Source: Meconema thalassinum
Taxonomy: Eukaryota; Arthropoda; Insecta; Orthoptera; Tettigoniidae
Length of the DNA: 64,000 bases
Reading direction: 5' to 3'
NCBI GenBank assembly: GCA_946902985.2
Contig: OX336397.1
Location: 191,212,813 to 191,276,812, forward strand
The position numbers were made by a program, and so were the translations under genes. Positions 25,814 to 39,235 of this stretch are shown here, piece by piece. Every line of letters begins with the position of its first letter. Within the stretch, counting starts at the first letter, position 1. Below the pieces are notes generated by a model. It saw nothing but the letters and a program-made list of their open reading frames with translations. It was not told where the DNA came from and searched no databases.

Positions 25814-28800
25814 ATGTTCGTGGGTTCCATTTCGAAGAAGTGGGATCCGAACCCAGCGTTTTAAGGCCCTAAAACGAATGGTTTTCGAGATATTGCCAGA
25901 AAACTATCCCCGGTCTGCGAAATTTCAGCGGTTGCCATAGTAACGTTGATCTGTTTCTCAGAGGGAACACAGTTATTTGGCAATATCTCCGAAGCCGTTC
26001 ATTTTAGGAACTTAAAAAGTGTGTTTCGGGGTCCCTACAGGACCTCCGAGTATTGTTTCTCGTATGTGGCGGCTTAAAATGAGCTAAATCCGAACATTTT
26101 ACCGACTGTCCTTGCCCAGTGCCAAAGGGCCGAAAAAAGTCACTTACAAATTGAATTTTCAAAAACCGTTTCTTATTGGGCCTCTACATACTCGGATCAA
26201 CCAACATGCAAAATTTCAGCTTTCTAGGTGTAGTGGTTTGAGCCCTGCGTCGATGAGTAAATTTTGGATTGTCAATCCCAAAGGGACGAAAAAAGTCACT
26301 TACAAATTGAATTTTCAAAAACCGTTTCTTAGTGGGCCTCCACATACTCGGATCAACCAACGTGCAAAATTTCTGCTTCCTAGGTCTAGTGGTTTGAGCC
26401 CTGCGGTGATGAGTCAGTTTTGGATTATATATAAGAGATGAGACTTTCCGAGTCGATTTGATCGTAGAAATATGGATTATAGCTCTTTTTGCGCGTATCA
26501 ATGTGAGGAGCAATGTTCGTGGTTTCCACTTCGAAGAAGTGGGAACCGAACCCAGCGTATTAAGGCCCTAAAACGAACGGATTTCGAGATATTGCCAGAA
26601 AACTATCCCCGGTCTGCGAAATTTCAGCGGTTGCCATAGTAACGTTGATCTGTTTCTCAGAGGGAACACAGTTATTTGGGAATATCTCCGAACCGTTTAT
26701 TTTAGGAACTTAAAAAGTGTGTTTCGGGGTCCCTACAGGACCTCCGAGTATTGTTTCTCGTATGTGGCGGCTTAAAATGAGCTACATCCGAACATATTAT
26801 CGACTGTCCTTGCTCAGTGCCAAAGGGCCGAAAAAAGTCACTTACAAATTGAATTTTCAAAAACCGTTTCTTATTGGGCCTCTACATACTCGGATCAACC
26901 AACATGCAAAATTTCAGCTTTCTAGGTCTAGTGGTTTGAGCCCTGCGTCGATGAGTCAATTTTGGATTGTCAATGCCAAAGGGCCGAAAAAAGTCACTTA
27001 AAAATTGAATTTTCAAAAACCGTTTCTTAGTGAGCCTCTACATACTCGGATCAACCAACGTGCAAAATTTCAGCTTCCTAGGTCTAGTGGTTTGAGCCCT
27101 GCGGTGATGAGTCAGTTTTGGATTATATATAAGAGATGAGACTTTCCGAGTCGATTTGATCGTAGAAATATCGATTATAGCTCTTTTTGCGCGTATCAAT
27201 GTGAGGAGCAATGTTCGTGGTTTCCACTTCGAAGAAGTGGGAACCGAACCCAGCGTTTTAAGGCCCTAAAACGAACGGTTTTCGAGATATTACCAGAAAA
27301 CTATCCCCGGTCTGCGAAATTTCAGCGGTTGCCATAGTAACGTTGATCTGATTCTCAGAGGGAACACAGTTATTTGGGAATATCTCCAAAACCGTTCATT
27401 TTAGGAACTTAAAAAGTGTGTTTCGGGGTCCCTACAGGACCTCCGAGTATTGTTTCTCGTATGTGGCGGCTTAAAATGAGCTAAATCCGAACATTTTACC
27501 GACTGTCCTTGCTCAGTGCCAAAAGGCCGAAAAAAGTCACTTACCAATTGAATTTTCAAAAACCGTTTCTTATTGGGCCTCTACATACTCGTATCAACCA
27601 ACATGCAAAATTTCAGGTTTCTAGGTCTAGTGGTTTGAGCCCTGCGTCGTTGAGTCAATTTTGGATTGTCAATGCCAAAGGACCGAAAAAAGTCACTTAC
27701 AAATTGAATTTTCAAAAACCGTATCTTAGTGATCCTCTACATACTCGGATCAACCACCATGCAAAATTTCTGCTTCCTAGGTCTAGTGGCTTGAGCCCTG
27801 CGGTGATGAGTCAGTTTTGGATTATATAAAAGAGATAAGACTTTCCGAGTCGATTTGATCGTAGAAATATGGATTATAGCTCTTTTTGCGCGTATAAAAT
27901 GTGAGGAGCAATGTTCGTGGTTTCCATTTCGAAGAAGTGGGAACCGAACCCAGCGTTTTAAGGCCCTAAAACGAACGGTTTTCGAGATATTGCCAGAAAA
28001 CTATCCCCGGTCTGCGAAATTTCAGCGGTTGCCATAATAACGTTGATCTGTTTCTCAGAGGGAACACAGTTATTTGGGAATATCTCCGAAACCGTTCATT
28101 TTAGGAACTTAAAAAGTGTGTTTCGGGGTCCCTACAGGACCTCCGAGTATTGTTTCTCGTATGTGGCGGCTTAAAATGAGCTAAATCCGAACATTTTACC
28201 GACTGTCCTTGCTCAGTGACAAAAGGCCGAAAAAGTCACTTCCTAATTGAATTTTCAAAAACCGTTTCTTATTGGGCCTCTACACACCCGTATCAACCAA
28301 CATGCAAAATTTCAGCTTTCTAGGTCTAGTGGTTTGAGCCCTGCGTCGCTGAGTCAATTTTGGATTGTCAATGCCAAAGGACCGAAAAAAGTCACTTACA
28401 AATTGAATTTTCAAAAACCGTATCTTAGTGATCCTCTACATACTCGGATCAACCGACATGCAAAATTTCTGCTTCCTAGGTCTAGTGGCTTGAGCCCTGC
28501 GGTGATGAGTCAGTTTTGGATTATATAAAAGAGATGAGACTTTCCGAGTCGATTTGATCGTAGAAATATGGATTATAGCTCTGTTTGCGCGTATCAATGT
28601 GAGGAGCAATGTTCGTGGTTTCCATTTCGAAGAAGTGGGAATCGAACCCAGCGTTTTAAGGCCCTAAAACGAACGGTTTTCGAGATATTGCCAGAAAACT
28701 ATCCCCGGTCTGCGAAATTTCAGCGGTTGCCATAGTAACGTTGATCTGTTTCTCAGGGGGAACACAGTTATTTGGGAATATCTCCGAAACCGTTCATTTT

Positions 28801-29307
28801 CGGAACTTAAAAAGTGTCTTTCGGGGTCCCTACTGGACCTCCGAGTATTGTTTCTCGTATGTGGCGGCTTAAAATGAGCTAAATCCGAACATTTTACCGA
28901 CTGTCCTTGCTCAGTGCCAAAGGCCCGAAAAAAGTCACTTACAAATTGAATTTTCAAAAACCATTTCTTATTGGGCCTCTACATACTCGGATCAACCAAC
29001 ATGCAAAATTTCAGCTTTCTAGGTCTAGTGGTTTGAGCCCTGCGTTGATGAGTCAATTATGGATTGTCAATGCCAAAGGGCCGAAAAAAGTCACTTACAA
29101 ATTGAATTTTCAAAAACCGTTTCTTAGTGAGCCTCTACATACTCGGATCAACCAACGTGCAAAATTTCAGCTTCCTAGGTCTAGTGGTTTGAGCCCTGCG
29201 GTGATGAGTCAGTTTTGGATTATATATAAGAGATGAGATTTTCCGAGTCGATTTGATCGTAGAAATATCGATTATAGCTCTTTTTGCGCGTATCAATGTG
29301 AGGAGCA

Positions 29308-29811
29308 ATGTTAAAAAGTGTATTTCGGGGTCCCTACAGGACCTCCGAGTATTGTTTCTCGTATATGGCGGCTTAAAATGAGCTAAATCCGAACATTTTA
29401 CGGACTGTCCTTGCTCAGTGCCAAAAGGACGAAAAAAGTCACTTACTAATTGAATTTTCAAAAACCGTTTCTTAGTGGGCCTCTACATACTCGGATCAAC
29501 CAACATGCAAAATTTCAGCTTTTTAGGTCTAGTGGTTTGAGCCCTGCGTTGATGAGTCAATTTTGGATTGTCAATGCCAAAGGGCCGAAAAAAGTCACTT
29601 ACAAATTGAATTTTCAAAAACCGTATCTTAGTGATCCTCTACATACTCGGATCAACCAACATGCAAAATTTCTGCTTCCTAGGTCTAGTGGCTTGAGCCC
29701 TGCGGTGATGAGTCAGTTTTGGATTATATAAAAGAGATGAGACTTTCCGAGTCGATTTGATCGTAGAAATATGGATTATAGCTCTTTTTGCGCGTATCAA
29801 TGTGAGGAGCA
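29308..29811 (+). repeat. 504-bp monomer with 195-bp core deletion (copy 4)
   Basis: It has the same junction and is 3,998 bp after copy 3 (3,842 + 156, because the preceding monomer here kept two subrepeats). Its B unit is the CGTATCTTAGTGATCC variant, the last such unit in the window. Confidence 0.92.
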
Positions 29812-32520
29812 ATGTTCGTGGTTTCCATTTCGAAGAAGTGGGAACCGAACCCAGCGTTTTAAGGCCCTAAAACGGACGGTTTTCGAGATATTGCCAGAAA
29901 ACTATCCCCGGTCTGCGAAATTTCAGCGGTTGCCATAGTAACGTTGATCTGTTTCTCAGAGGGAACACAGTTATTTGGGAATATCTCCGAAGCCGTTCAT
30001 TTAAGGAACTTAAAAAGTGTGTTTCGGGGTCCCTACAGGACCTCCGAGTATTGTTTTTCGTATGTGGCGGCTTAAAATGAGATAAATCCGAACATTTTAC
30101 CGACTGTCCTTGCTCAGTGCCAAAGGGCCGAAAAAAGTCACTTACAAATTGAATTTTCAAAAACCGTTTCTTATTGGGCATCTACATACTTGGATCAACC
30201 AACATGCAAAATTTCAGCTTTCTAGGTCTAGTGGTTTGAGCCCTGCATCGATGAGTCAATTTTGGATTGTCAATGCCAAAGGGCCGAAAAAAGTCACTTA
30301 CAAATTGAATTTTCAAAAAACGATTCTTAGTGAGCCTCTACATACTCAAATCAACCAACGTGCAAAATTTCAGCTTCCTAGGTCTAGTGGTTTGAGCCCT
30401 GCGGTGATGAGTCAGTTTTGGATTATATATAAGAGATGAGATTTTCTGAGTCTATTTGATCGTAGAAATATGGATTATAGCTCTTTTTGCGCGTATCAAT
30501 GTGAGGAGCAATGTTCGTGGTTTCCATTTCGAAGAAGTGGGAACCGAACCCAGCGTTTTAAGGCCCTAAAACGAACGGTTTTCGAGATATTGCCAGAAAA
30601 CTATCCCCGGTCTGCGAAATTTCAGCGGTTTCCATAGTAACGTTGATCTGTTTCTCAGAGGGAACACAGTTATTTGGGAATATCTCCGAAGCCGTTCATT
30701 TTAGGAACTTAAAAAGTGTGTTTCGGGGTCCCTACAGGACCTCCGAGTATTGTTTCTCGTATGTGGCGGCTTAAAATGAGCTAAATCCGAGCATTTTACC
30801 GACTGTCCTTGCTCAGTGCCAAAGGGCCGAAAAAGTCACTTACAAATTGAATTTTCAAGAACCGTTTCTTATTGGGCCTCTACATACTCGGATCAACCAA
30901 CATGCAAAATTTCAGCTTTCTAGGTCTAGTGGTTTGAGCCCTGCGTCGATGAGTCAATTTTGGATTGTCAATGCCAAAGGGCCGAAAAAAGTCACTTAAA
31001 AATTGAATTTTCAAAAACCGTTTCTTAGTGAGCCTCTACATACTCGGATCAACCAACGTGCAAAATTTCAGCCTCCTAGGTCTAGTGGTTTGAGCCCTGC
31101 GGTGATGAGTCAGTTTTGGATTATATATAAGAGATGAGACTTTCCGAGTCGATTTGATCGTAGAAATATCGATTATAGCTCTTTTTGCGCGTATCAATGT
31201 GAGGAGCAATGTTCGTGGTTTCCACTTCAAAGAAGTGGGAACCGAACCCAGCGTTTTAAGGCCCTAAAACGAACGGTTTTCGAGATATTGCCAGAAAACT
31301 ATCCCCGGTCTGCGAAATTTAAGCGGTTGCCATAGTAACGTTGATCTGTTTCTCAGAGGGAACACAGTTATTTGGGAATATCTCCGAAACCGTTCATTTT
31401 AGGAACTTAAAAAGTGTGTTTCGGGGTCCCTACAGCACCTCCGAGTATTGTTTCTCGTATGTGGTGGCTTAAAATGAGCTAAATCCGAACATTTTACCGA
31501 CTGTCCTTGCTCAGTGCCGAGGGGCCAAAAAAAGTCACTTACAAATTGAATTTTCAAAAACCTTTTCTTATTGGGCCTCTACATACTCGGATCAACCAAC
31601 ATGCAAAATTTTAGCTTTCTAGGTCTAGTGGTTTGAGCCCTGCGTCGATGAGTCAACTTGGATTGTCAATGCCAAAGGACCGAAAAAAGTCACTTACAAA
31701 TTGAATTTTCAAAAACCGTTTCTTAGTGAGCCTCTACGAACTCGGATCAACCAACATGCAAAATTTCAGCTTCCTAGGTCTAGTGGTTTGAGCCCTGCGG
31801 TGATGAGTCAGTTTTGGATTATATATAAGAGATGAGACTTTCCGAGTCGATTTGATCGTAGAAATATTGATTATAGCTCTTTTTGCGCGTATCAATGTGA
31901 GGAGCAATGTTCGTGGTTTCCACTTCAAAGAAGTGGGAACCGAACCCAGCGTTTTAAGGCCCTAAAACGAACGGTTTTCGAGATATTGCCAGAAAACTAT
32001 CCCCGGTCTGCGAAATTTCAGCGGTTGCCATAGTAACGTTGATCTGTTTCTCAGAGGGAACACAGTTATTTGGGAATATCTCCAAAACCGTTCATTTTAG
32101 GAACTTAAAAAGTGTGTTTCGGGGTCCCTACAGGACCTCCGAGTATTGTTTCTCGTATGTGGCGGCTTAAAATGAGCTAAATCCGAACATTTTACCGACT
32201 GTCCTTGCTCAGTGCCATAGGGCCGAAAAAAGTCACTTACAAATTGAATTTTCAAAAACCGTTTCTTATTGGGCCTCTACATACTCGGATCAACCAACAT
32301 GCAAAATTTCAGCTTTCTAGGTCTAGTGGTTTGAGCCCTGCGTCGATGAGTCAATTTTGGATTGTCAATGCCAAAGGGCCGAAAAAAGTCACTTACAAAT
32401 TGAATTTTCAAAAACCGTTTCTTAGTTAGCCTCAAAATACTCGGATCAACCAACATGCAAAATTTCAGCTCCCTAGGTCTAGTGGTTTGAGCCCTGCGGT
32501 GATGAGTCAGTTTTGGATTA

Positions 32521-32532
32521 TATATAGCCTAA
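32521..32532 (+). other. GCCTA 5-bp insertion in the TATA region, a lineage marker
   Basis: TATATATAAGAG has become TATATAGCCTAAGAG, making the monomer 704 bp long. The same change occurs at about 46288 and 55982. The 55982 copy is the partner in the 23,455-bp duplication; the 46288 copy lies 13,763 bp from this one and shows a further duplicated stretch (about 31.6-32.6 kb with 45.4-46.4 kb). Confidence 0.8.
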
Positions 32533-32610
32533 GAGATGAGACTTTCCGAGTCGATTTGATCGTAGAAATATGGATTATAGCTCTTTTTGCGCGTATCAAT
32601 GTGAGGAGCA

Positions 32611-34863
32611 ATGTTCGTGGTTTCCACTTCCAAGAAGTGGGAACCGAACCCTGCGTTTTAAGGCCCTTAAACGAACGGTTTTCGAGATATTGCCAGAAAA
32701 CTATCCCCGGTCTGTGAAATTTCAGCGGTTGCCATAGTAACGAAGATCTGTTTCTCAGAGGGAACACAGTTATTTGGGAATATCTCCGAAACTGTTCATT
32801 TTAGGAACTTAAAAAGTGTGTTTCGGGGTCCCTACAGGACCTCCGAGTATTGTTTCTCGTATGTGGCGGCTTAAAATGAGCTAAATCCGAACATTTTACC
32901 GACTGTCCTTGCTCAGTGCCAAAGGGCCGAAAAAAGTCACTTACAAATTGAATTTTCAAAAACCGTTTCTTATGGGGCCTCTACATACTCGGATCAACCA
33001 ACATGCAAAATTTCAGCTTTCTAGGTCTAGTGTTTTGAGCCCTGCGTCGATGAGTCAATTTTGGATTGTCAATGCCAAAGGGCCGAAAAAAGTCACTTAC
33101 AAATTGAATTTTCAAAAACCGTTTCTTAGTGAGCCTCTACATACTCGGATCAACCAACATGCAAAATGTCAACTTCCTAGGTCTAGTGGTTTGAGCCCTG
33201 CTGTGATGAGTCAGTTTTGGATTATATATAAGAGATGAGACTTTCCGAGTCGATTTGATCGTAGAAATATGGATTATAGCTCTTTTTGCGCGTATCAATG
33301 TGAGGAGCAATGTTCGTGGTTTCCACTTCGGAGAAGTGGGAACCGAACCCAGCGTTTTAAGGCCCTAAAACGAACGGTTTTCAAGATATTGCCAGAAAAC
33401 TATCCCCGGTCTGCGAAATTTCAGCGGTTGCCATAGTAACGTTGATCTGTTTCTCAGAGGGAACACAGTTATTTGGGAATATTACTGAAACCGTTCATTT
33501 TAGGAACTTAAAAAGTGTGTTTCGGGGTCCCTACAGGACTTCCGAGTATTGTTTCTCGTATGTGGCGGCTTAAAATGAGCTAAATCCGAACATTTTACCG
33601 ACTGTCCTTGCTCAGTGCCAAAGTGCCGAAAAAAGTTACTTACAAATTGAATTTTCAAAAACCGTTTCTTATTGGGCCTCTTCATACTCGGATCAACCAA
33701 CATGCAAAATTTCAGCTTTCTAGATCTAGTGGTTTGAGCCCTGCGTCGATGAGTCAATTTTGGATTGTCAATGCCAATGGACCGAAAAAAGTCACTTACA
33801 AATTGAATTTTCAAAAACCATTTCTTAGTGAGCCTCTACATACTCGGATCAACCAACATGCAAAATTTCAGCTTCATAGGTCTAGTGGTTTGAGCCCTGC
33901 GGTGATGAGTCTGTTTTGGATTATATATAAGAGATGAGACTTTCCGATTCGATTTGATCGTAGAAATATGGATTATAGCTCTTTTTGCACGTATCAATGT
34001 GAGGAGCAATGTTCGTGGTTTCGACTTCAAAGAAGTGGGAACCGAACCCAGCGTTTTAAGGCCCTAAAACGAACGGTTTTCGAGATATTGCCAGAAAACT
34101 ATCCCCGGTCTGGGAAATTTCAGCGGTTGCCATAGTAACGTTGATCTGTTTCTCAGAGGGAACACAGTTATTTGGGATTATCTCCGAAACCGTTCATTTT
34201 AGGAACTTAAAGAGTGTGTTTCGGGGTCCCTACAGGACCTCCGAGTATTGTTTCTCGTATGTGGCGGCTTAAAATGAGCTAAATCCGAACATTTTACCGA
34301 CTGTCCTTGCTCAGTGCCATTGGGCCGAAAAAAGTCACTTACAAATTGAATTTTCAAAAACCGTTTCTTATTGGGCCTCTACATACTCGGATCAACCAAC
34401 ATGCAAAATTTCAGCTTTCTAGGTCTAGTGGTTTGAGCCCTGCGTCGATGAGTCAATTTTGGATTGTCAATGCCAAAGGGCCGAAAAAAGTCAATTACAA
34501 ATTGAATTTTCCAGAACCGTTTCTTAGTGAGCCTCTACATACTCGGATCAACCAACATGCAAAATTTCAGCTTTCTAGGTCTAGTGGTTTGAGCCCTGCG
34601 TCGATGAGTCAATTTTGGATTGTCCTTGCCAAAGGGCCGAAAAAACTCACTTACAAATTGAATTTTTAAAAACCGTTTCTTAGTGAGCCTCTACATATTC
34701 GGATCAACCAACATGCAAAATTTCAGCTTCCTAGGTCTAGTGGTTTGAGCCCTGCGGTGATGAGTCAGTTTTGGATTATATATAAGAGATGAGACTTTCC
34801 GAGTCGATTTGATCGTAGAAATATGGATTATAGCTCTTTTTGCGCGTATCAATGTGAGGAGCA
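32611..34863 (+). repeat. Higher-order unit of three monomers (2,253 bp), copy 1
   Basis: The order is 699 + 699 + 855 bp. Diagnostic variants in order are CTTATGGGGCC in the A unit of monomer 1, TTTTCAAGATATT and GAATATTACTG in monomer 2, and TTAAAGAGTG with AATTTTCCAGAACC in monomer 3. Confidence 0.85.
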
Positions 34864-37115
34864 ATGTTCGTGGTTTCCACTTCCAGGAAGTGGGAACCGA
34901 ACCCTGCGTTTTAAGGCCCTAAAACGAACGGTTTTCGAGATATTGCCAGAAAACTATCCCCGGTCTGTGAAATTTCAGCGGTTGCCATAGTAACGATGAT
35001 CTGTTTCTCAGAGGGAACACAGTTATTTGGGAATATCTCCGAAACTGTTCATTTTAGGAACTTAAAAAGTGTGTTTCGGGGTCCCTACAGGACCTCCGAG
35101 TATTGTTTCTCGTATGTGGCGGCTTAAAATGAGCTAAATCCGAACATTTTACCGACTGTCCTTGCTCAGTGCCAAAGGGCCGAAAAAAGTCACTTACAAA
35201 TTGAATTTTCAAAAACCGTTTCTTATGGGGCCTCTACATACTCGGATCAACCAACATGCAAAATTTCAGCTTTCTAGGTCTAGTGGTTTGAGCCCTGCGT
35301 CGATGAGTCAATTTTGGATTGTCAATGCCAAAGGGCCGAAAAAAGTCACTTACAAATTGAATTTTCAAAAACCGTTTCTTAGTGAGCCTCTACATACTCG
35401 GATCAACCAACATGCAAAATGTCAACTTCCTAGGTCTAGTGGTTTGAGCCCTGCTGTGATGAGTCAGTTTTGGATTATATATAAGAGATGAGACTTTCCG
35501 AGTCGATTTGATCGTAGAAATATGGATTATAGCTCTTTTTGCCCGTATCAATGTGAGGAGCAATGTTCGTGGTTTCCACTTCGAAGAAGTGGGAACCGAA
35601 CCCAGCGTTTTAAGGCCCTAAAACGAACGGTTTTCAAGATATTGCCAGAAAACTATCCCCGGTCTGCGAAATTTCAGCGGTTGCCATAGTAACGTTGATC
35701 TGTTTCTCAGAGGGAACACAGTTATTTGGGAATATTACTGAAACCGTTCATTTTAGGAACTTAAAAACTGTGTTTCGGGGTCCCTACAGGACTTCCGAGT
35801 ATTGTTTCTCGTATGTGGCGGCTTAAAATGAGCTAAATCCGAACATTTTACCGACTGTCCTTGCTCAGTGCCAAAGGGCCGAAAAAGTTACTTACAAATT
35901 GAATTTTCAAAAACCGTTTATTATTGGGCCTCTACATACTCGGATCAACCAACATGCAAAATTTCAGCTTTCTAGGTCTAGTGGTTTGAGCCCTGCGTCG
36001 ATGAGTCAATTTTGGATTGTCAATGCCAATGGACCGAAAAAAGTCACATACAAATTGAATTTTCAAAAACCGTTTCTTAGTGAGCCTCTACATACTCGGA
36101 TCAACCAACATGCAAAATTTCAGCTTCATAGGTCTAGTGGTTTGAGCCCTGCGGTGATGAGTCTGTTTTGGATTATATATAAGAGATGAGACTTTCCGAT
36201 TCGATTTGATCGTAGAAATATGGATTATAGCTCTTTTTGCGCGTATCAATGTGAGGAGCAATGTTCGTGGTTTCGACTTCAAAGAAGTGGGAACCGAACC
36301 CAGCGTTTTAAGGCCCTAAAACGAACGGTTTTCGAGATATTGCCAGAAAACTATCCCCGGTCTGCGAAATTTCAGCGGTTGCCATAGTAACGTTGATCTG
36401 TTTCTCAGAGGGAACACAGTTATTTGGGAATATCTCCGAAACCGTTCATTTTAGGAACTTAAAGAGTGTGTTTCGGGGTCCCTACAGGACCTCCGAGTAT
36501 TGTTTCTCGTATGTGGCGGCTTAAAATGAGCTAAATCCGAACATTTTACCGACTGTCCTTGCTCAGTGCCATTGGGCCGAAAAAAGTCACTTACAAATTG
36601 AATTTTCAAAAACCGTTTCTTATTGGGCCTCTACATACTCGGATCAACCAACATGCAAAATTTCAGCTTTCTAGGTCTAGTGGTTTGAGCCCTGCGTCGA
36701 TGAGTCAATTTTGGATTGTCAATGCCAAAGGGCCGAAAAAAGTCAATTACAAATTGAATTTTCCAGATCCGTTTCTTAGTGAGCCTCTACATACTCGGAT
36801 CAACCAACATGCAAAATTTCAGCTTCCTAGGTCTAGTGGTTTGAGCCCTGCGTCGATGAGTCAATTTTGGATTGTCAATGCCAAAGGGCCGAAAAAAGTC
36901 ACTTACAAATTGAATTTTTAAAAACCGTTTCTTAGTGAGCCTCTACATATTCCGATCAACCAACATGCAAAATTTCAGCTTCCTAGGTCTAGTGGTTTGA
37001 GCCCTGCGGTGATGAGTCAGTTTTGGATTATATATAAGAGATGAGACTTTCCGAGTCGATTTGATCGTAGAAATATGGATTATAGCTCTTTATGCGCGTA
37101 TCAATGTGAGGAGCA
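34864..37115 (+). repeat. Higher-order unit of three monomers (2,252 bp), copy 2
   Basis: It has the same three-monomer order and variants as the preceding unit. Its own marks include TTTATTATTGGG (about 35917) and GTCACATAC (about 36044). Confidence 0.85.
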
Positions 37116-37814
37116 ATGTTCGTGGTTTCCACTTCCAGGAAGTGGGAACCGAACCCTGCGTTTTAAGGCCCTAAAACGAACGGTTTTCGAGATATTGCCA
37201 GAAAACTATCCCCGGTCTGTGAAATTTCAGCGGTTGCCATAGTAACGATGATCTGTTTCTCAGAGGGAACACAGTTATTTGGGAATATCTCCGAAACTGT
37301 TCATTTTAGGAACTTAAAAAGTGTGTTTCGGGGTCCCTACAGGACCTCCGAGTATTGTTTCTCGTATGTGGCGGCTTAAAATGAGCTAAATCCGAACATT
37401 TTACCGACTGTCCTTGCTCAGTGCCAAAGGGCCGAAAAAAGTCACTTACAAATTGAATTTTCAAAAACCGTTTCTTATGGGGACTCTACATACTCGCATC
37501 AACCAACATGCAAAATTTCACCTTTCTAGGTCTAGTGGTTTGAGCCCTGCGTCGATGAGTCAATTTTGGATTGTCAATGCCAAAGGGCCGAAAAAAGTCA
37601 CTTACAAATTGAATTTTGAAAAACCGTTTCTTAGTGAGCCTCTACATACTCGGATCAACCAACATGCAAAATGTCAACTTCCTAGGTCTAGTGGTTTGAG
37701 CCCTGCTGTGATGAGTCAGTTTTGGATTATATATAAGAGATGAGACTTTCCGAGTCGATTTGATCGTAGAAATATGGATTATAGCTCTTTTTGCGCGTAT
37801 CAATGTGAGGAGCA

Positions 37815-38669
37815 ATGTTCGTGGTTTCGACTTCAAAGAAGTGGGAACCGATCCCAGCGTTTTAAGGCCCTAAAACGAACGGTTTTCGAGATATTGCCAG
37901 AAAACTATCCCCGGTCTGCGAAATTTCAGCGGTTGCCATAGTAACGTTGATCTGTTTCTCAGAGGGAACACAGTTATTTGGGAATATCTCCGAAACCGTT
38001 CATTTTAGGAACTTAAAGAGTGTGTTTCGGGGTCCCTACAGGACCTCCGAGTATTGTTTCTCGTATGTGGCGGCTTAAAATGAGCTAAATCCGAACATTT
38101 TACCGACTGTCCTTGCTCAGTGCCAAAGGGCCGAAAAAAGTTACTTACAAATTGAATTTTCAAAAACCGTTTCTTATTGGGCCTCTACATACTCGGATCA
38201 ACCAACATGCAAAATTTCAGCTTTCTAGGTCTAGTGGTTTGAGCCCTGCGTCGATGAGTCAATTTTGGATTGTCAATGCCAATGGACCGAAAAAAGTCAC
38301 TTACAAATTGAATTTTCAAAAACCGTTTCTTATTGGGCCTCTACATACTCGGATCAACCAACATGCAAAATTTCAGCTTTCTAGGTCTAGTGGTTTGAGC
38401 CCTGCGTCGATGAGTCAATTTTGGATTGTCAATGCCAATGGACCGAAAAAAGTCACTTACAAATTGAATTTTCAAAAACCGTTTCTTAGTGAGCCTCTAC
38501 ATACTCGGATCAACTAACATGCAAAATTTCAGCTTCATAGGTCTAGTGGTTTGAGCCCTGCGGTGATGAGTCTGTTTTGGATTATATATAAGAGATGAGA
38601 CTTTCCGATTCGATTTGATCGTAGAAATATGGATTATAGCTCTTTTTGCGCGTATCAATGTGAGGAGCA
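37815..38669 (+). repeat. Three-subrepeat monomer formed by recent copying of unit A
   Basis: Compared with the parallel monomers at 33310 and 35563 (two subrepeats), this one has an extra A unit. The two A units share the CAATGCCAATGGACC variant, so the extra unit looks like a recent exact tandem copy. Its copy is at 61270. Confidence 0.85.
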
Positions 38670-39235
38670 ATGTTCGTGGTTTCGACTTCAAAGAAGTGGG
38701 AACCGAACCCAGCGTTTTAAGGCCCTAAAACGAACGGTTTTCGAGATATTGCCAGAAAACTATCCCCGGTCTGCGAAATTTCAGCGGTTGCCATAGTAAC
38801 GTTGATCTGTTTCTCAGAGGGAACACAGTTATTTGGGAATATCTCCGAAACCGTTCATTTTAGGAACTTAAAGAGTGTGTTTCGGGGTCCCTACAGGACC
38901 TCCGAGTATTGTTTCTCGTATGTGGCGGCTTAAAATGAGCTAAATCCGAACATTTTACCGACTGTCCTTGCTCAGTGCCATTGGGCCGAAAAAAGTCACT
39001 TACAAATTGAATTTTCAAAAACCGTTTCTTATTGGGCCTCTACATACTCGGGTCAACCAACATGCAAAATTTCAGCTTTCTAGGTCTAGTGGTTTGAGCC
39101 CTGCGTCGATGAGTCAATTTTGGATTGTCAATGCCAAAGGGCCGAAAAAAGTCAATTACAAATTGAATTTTCCAGAACCGTTTCTTAGTGAGCCTCTACT
39201 TACTCGGATCAACCAACATGCAAAATTTCAGCTTC

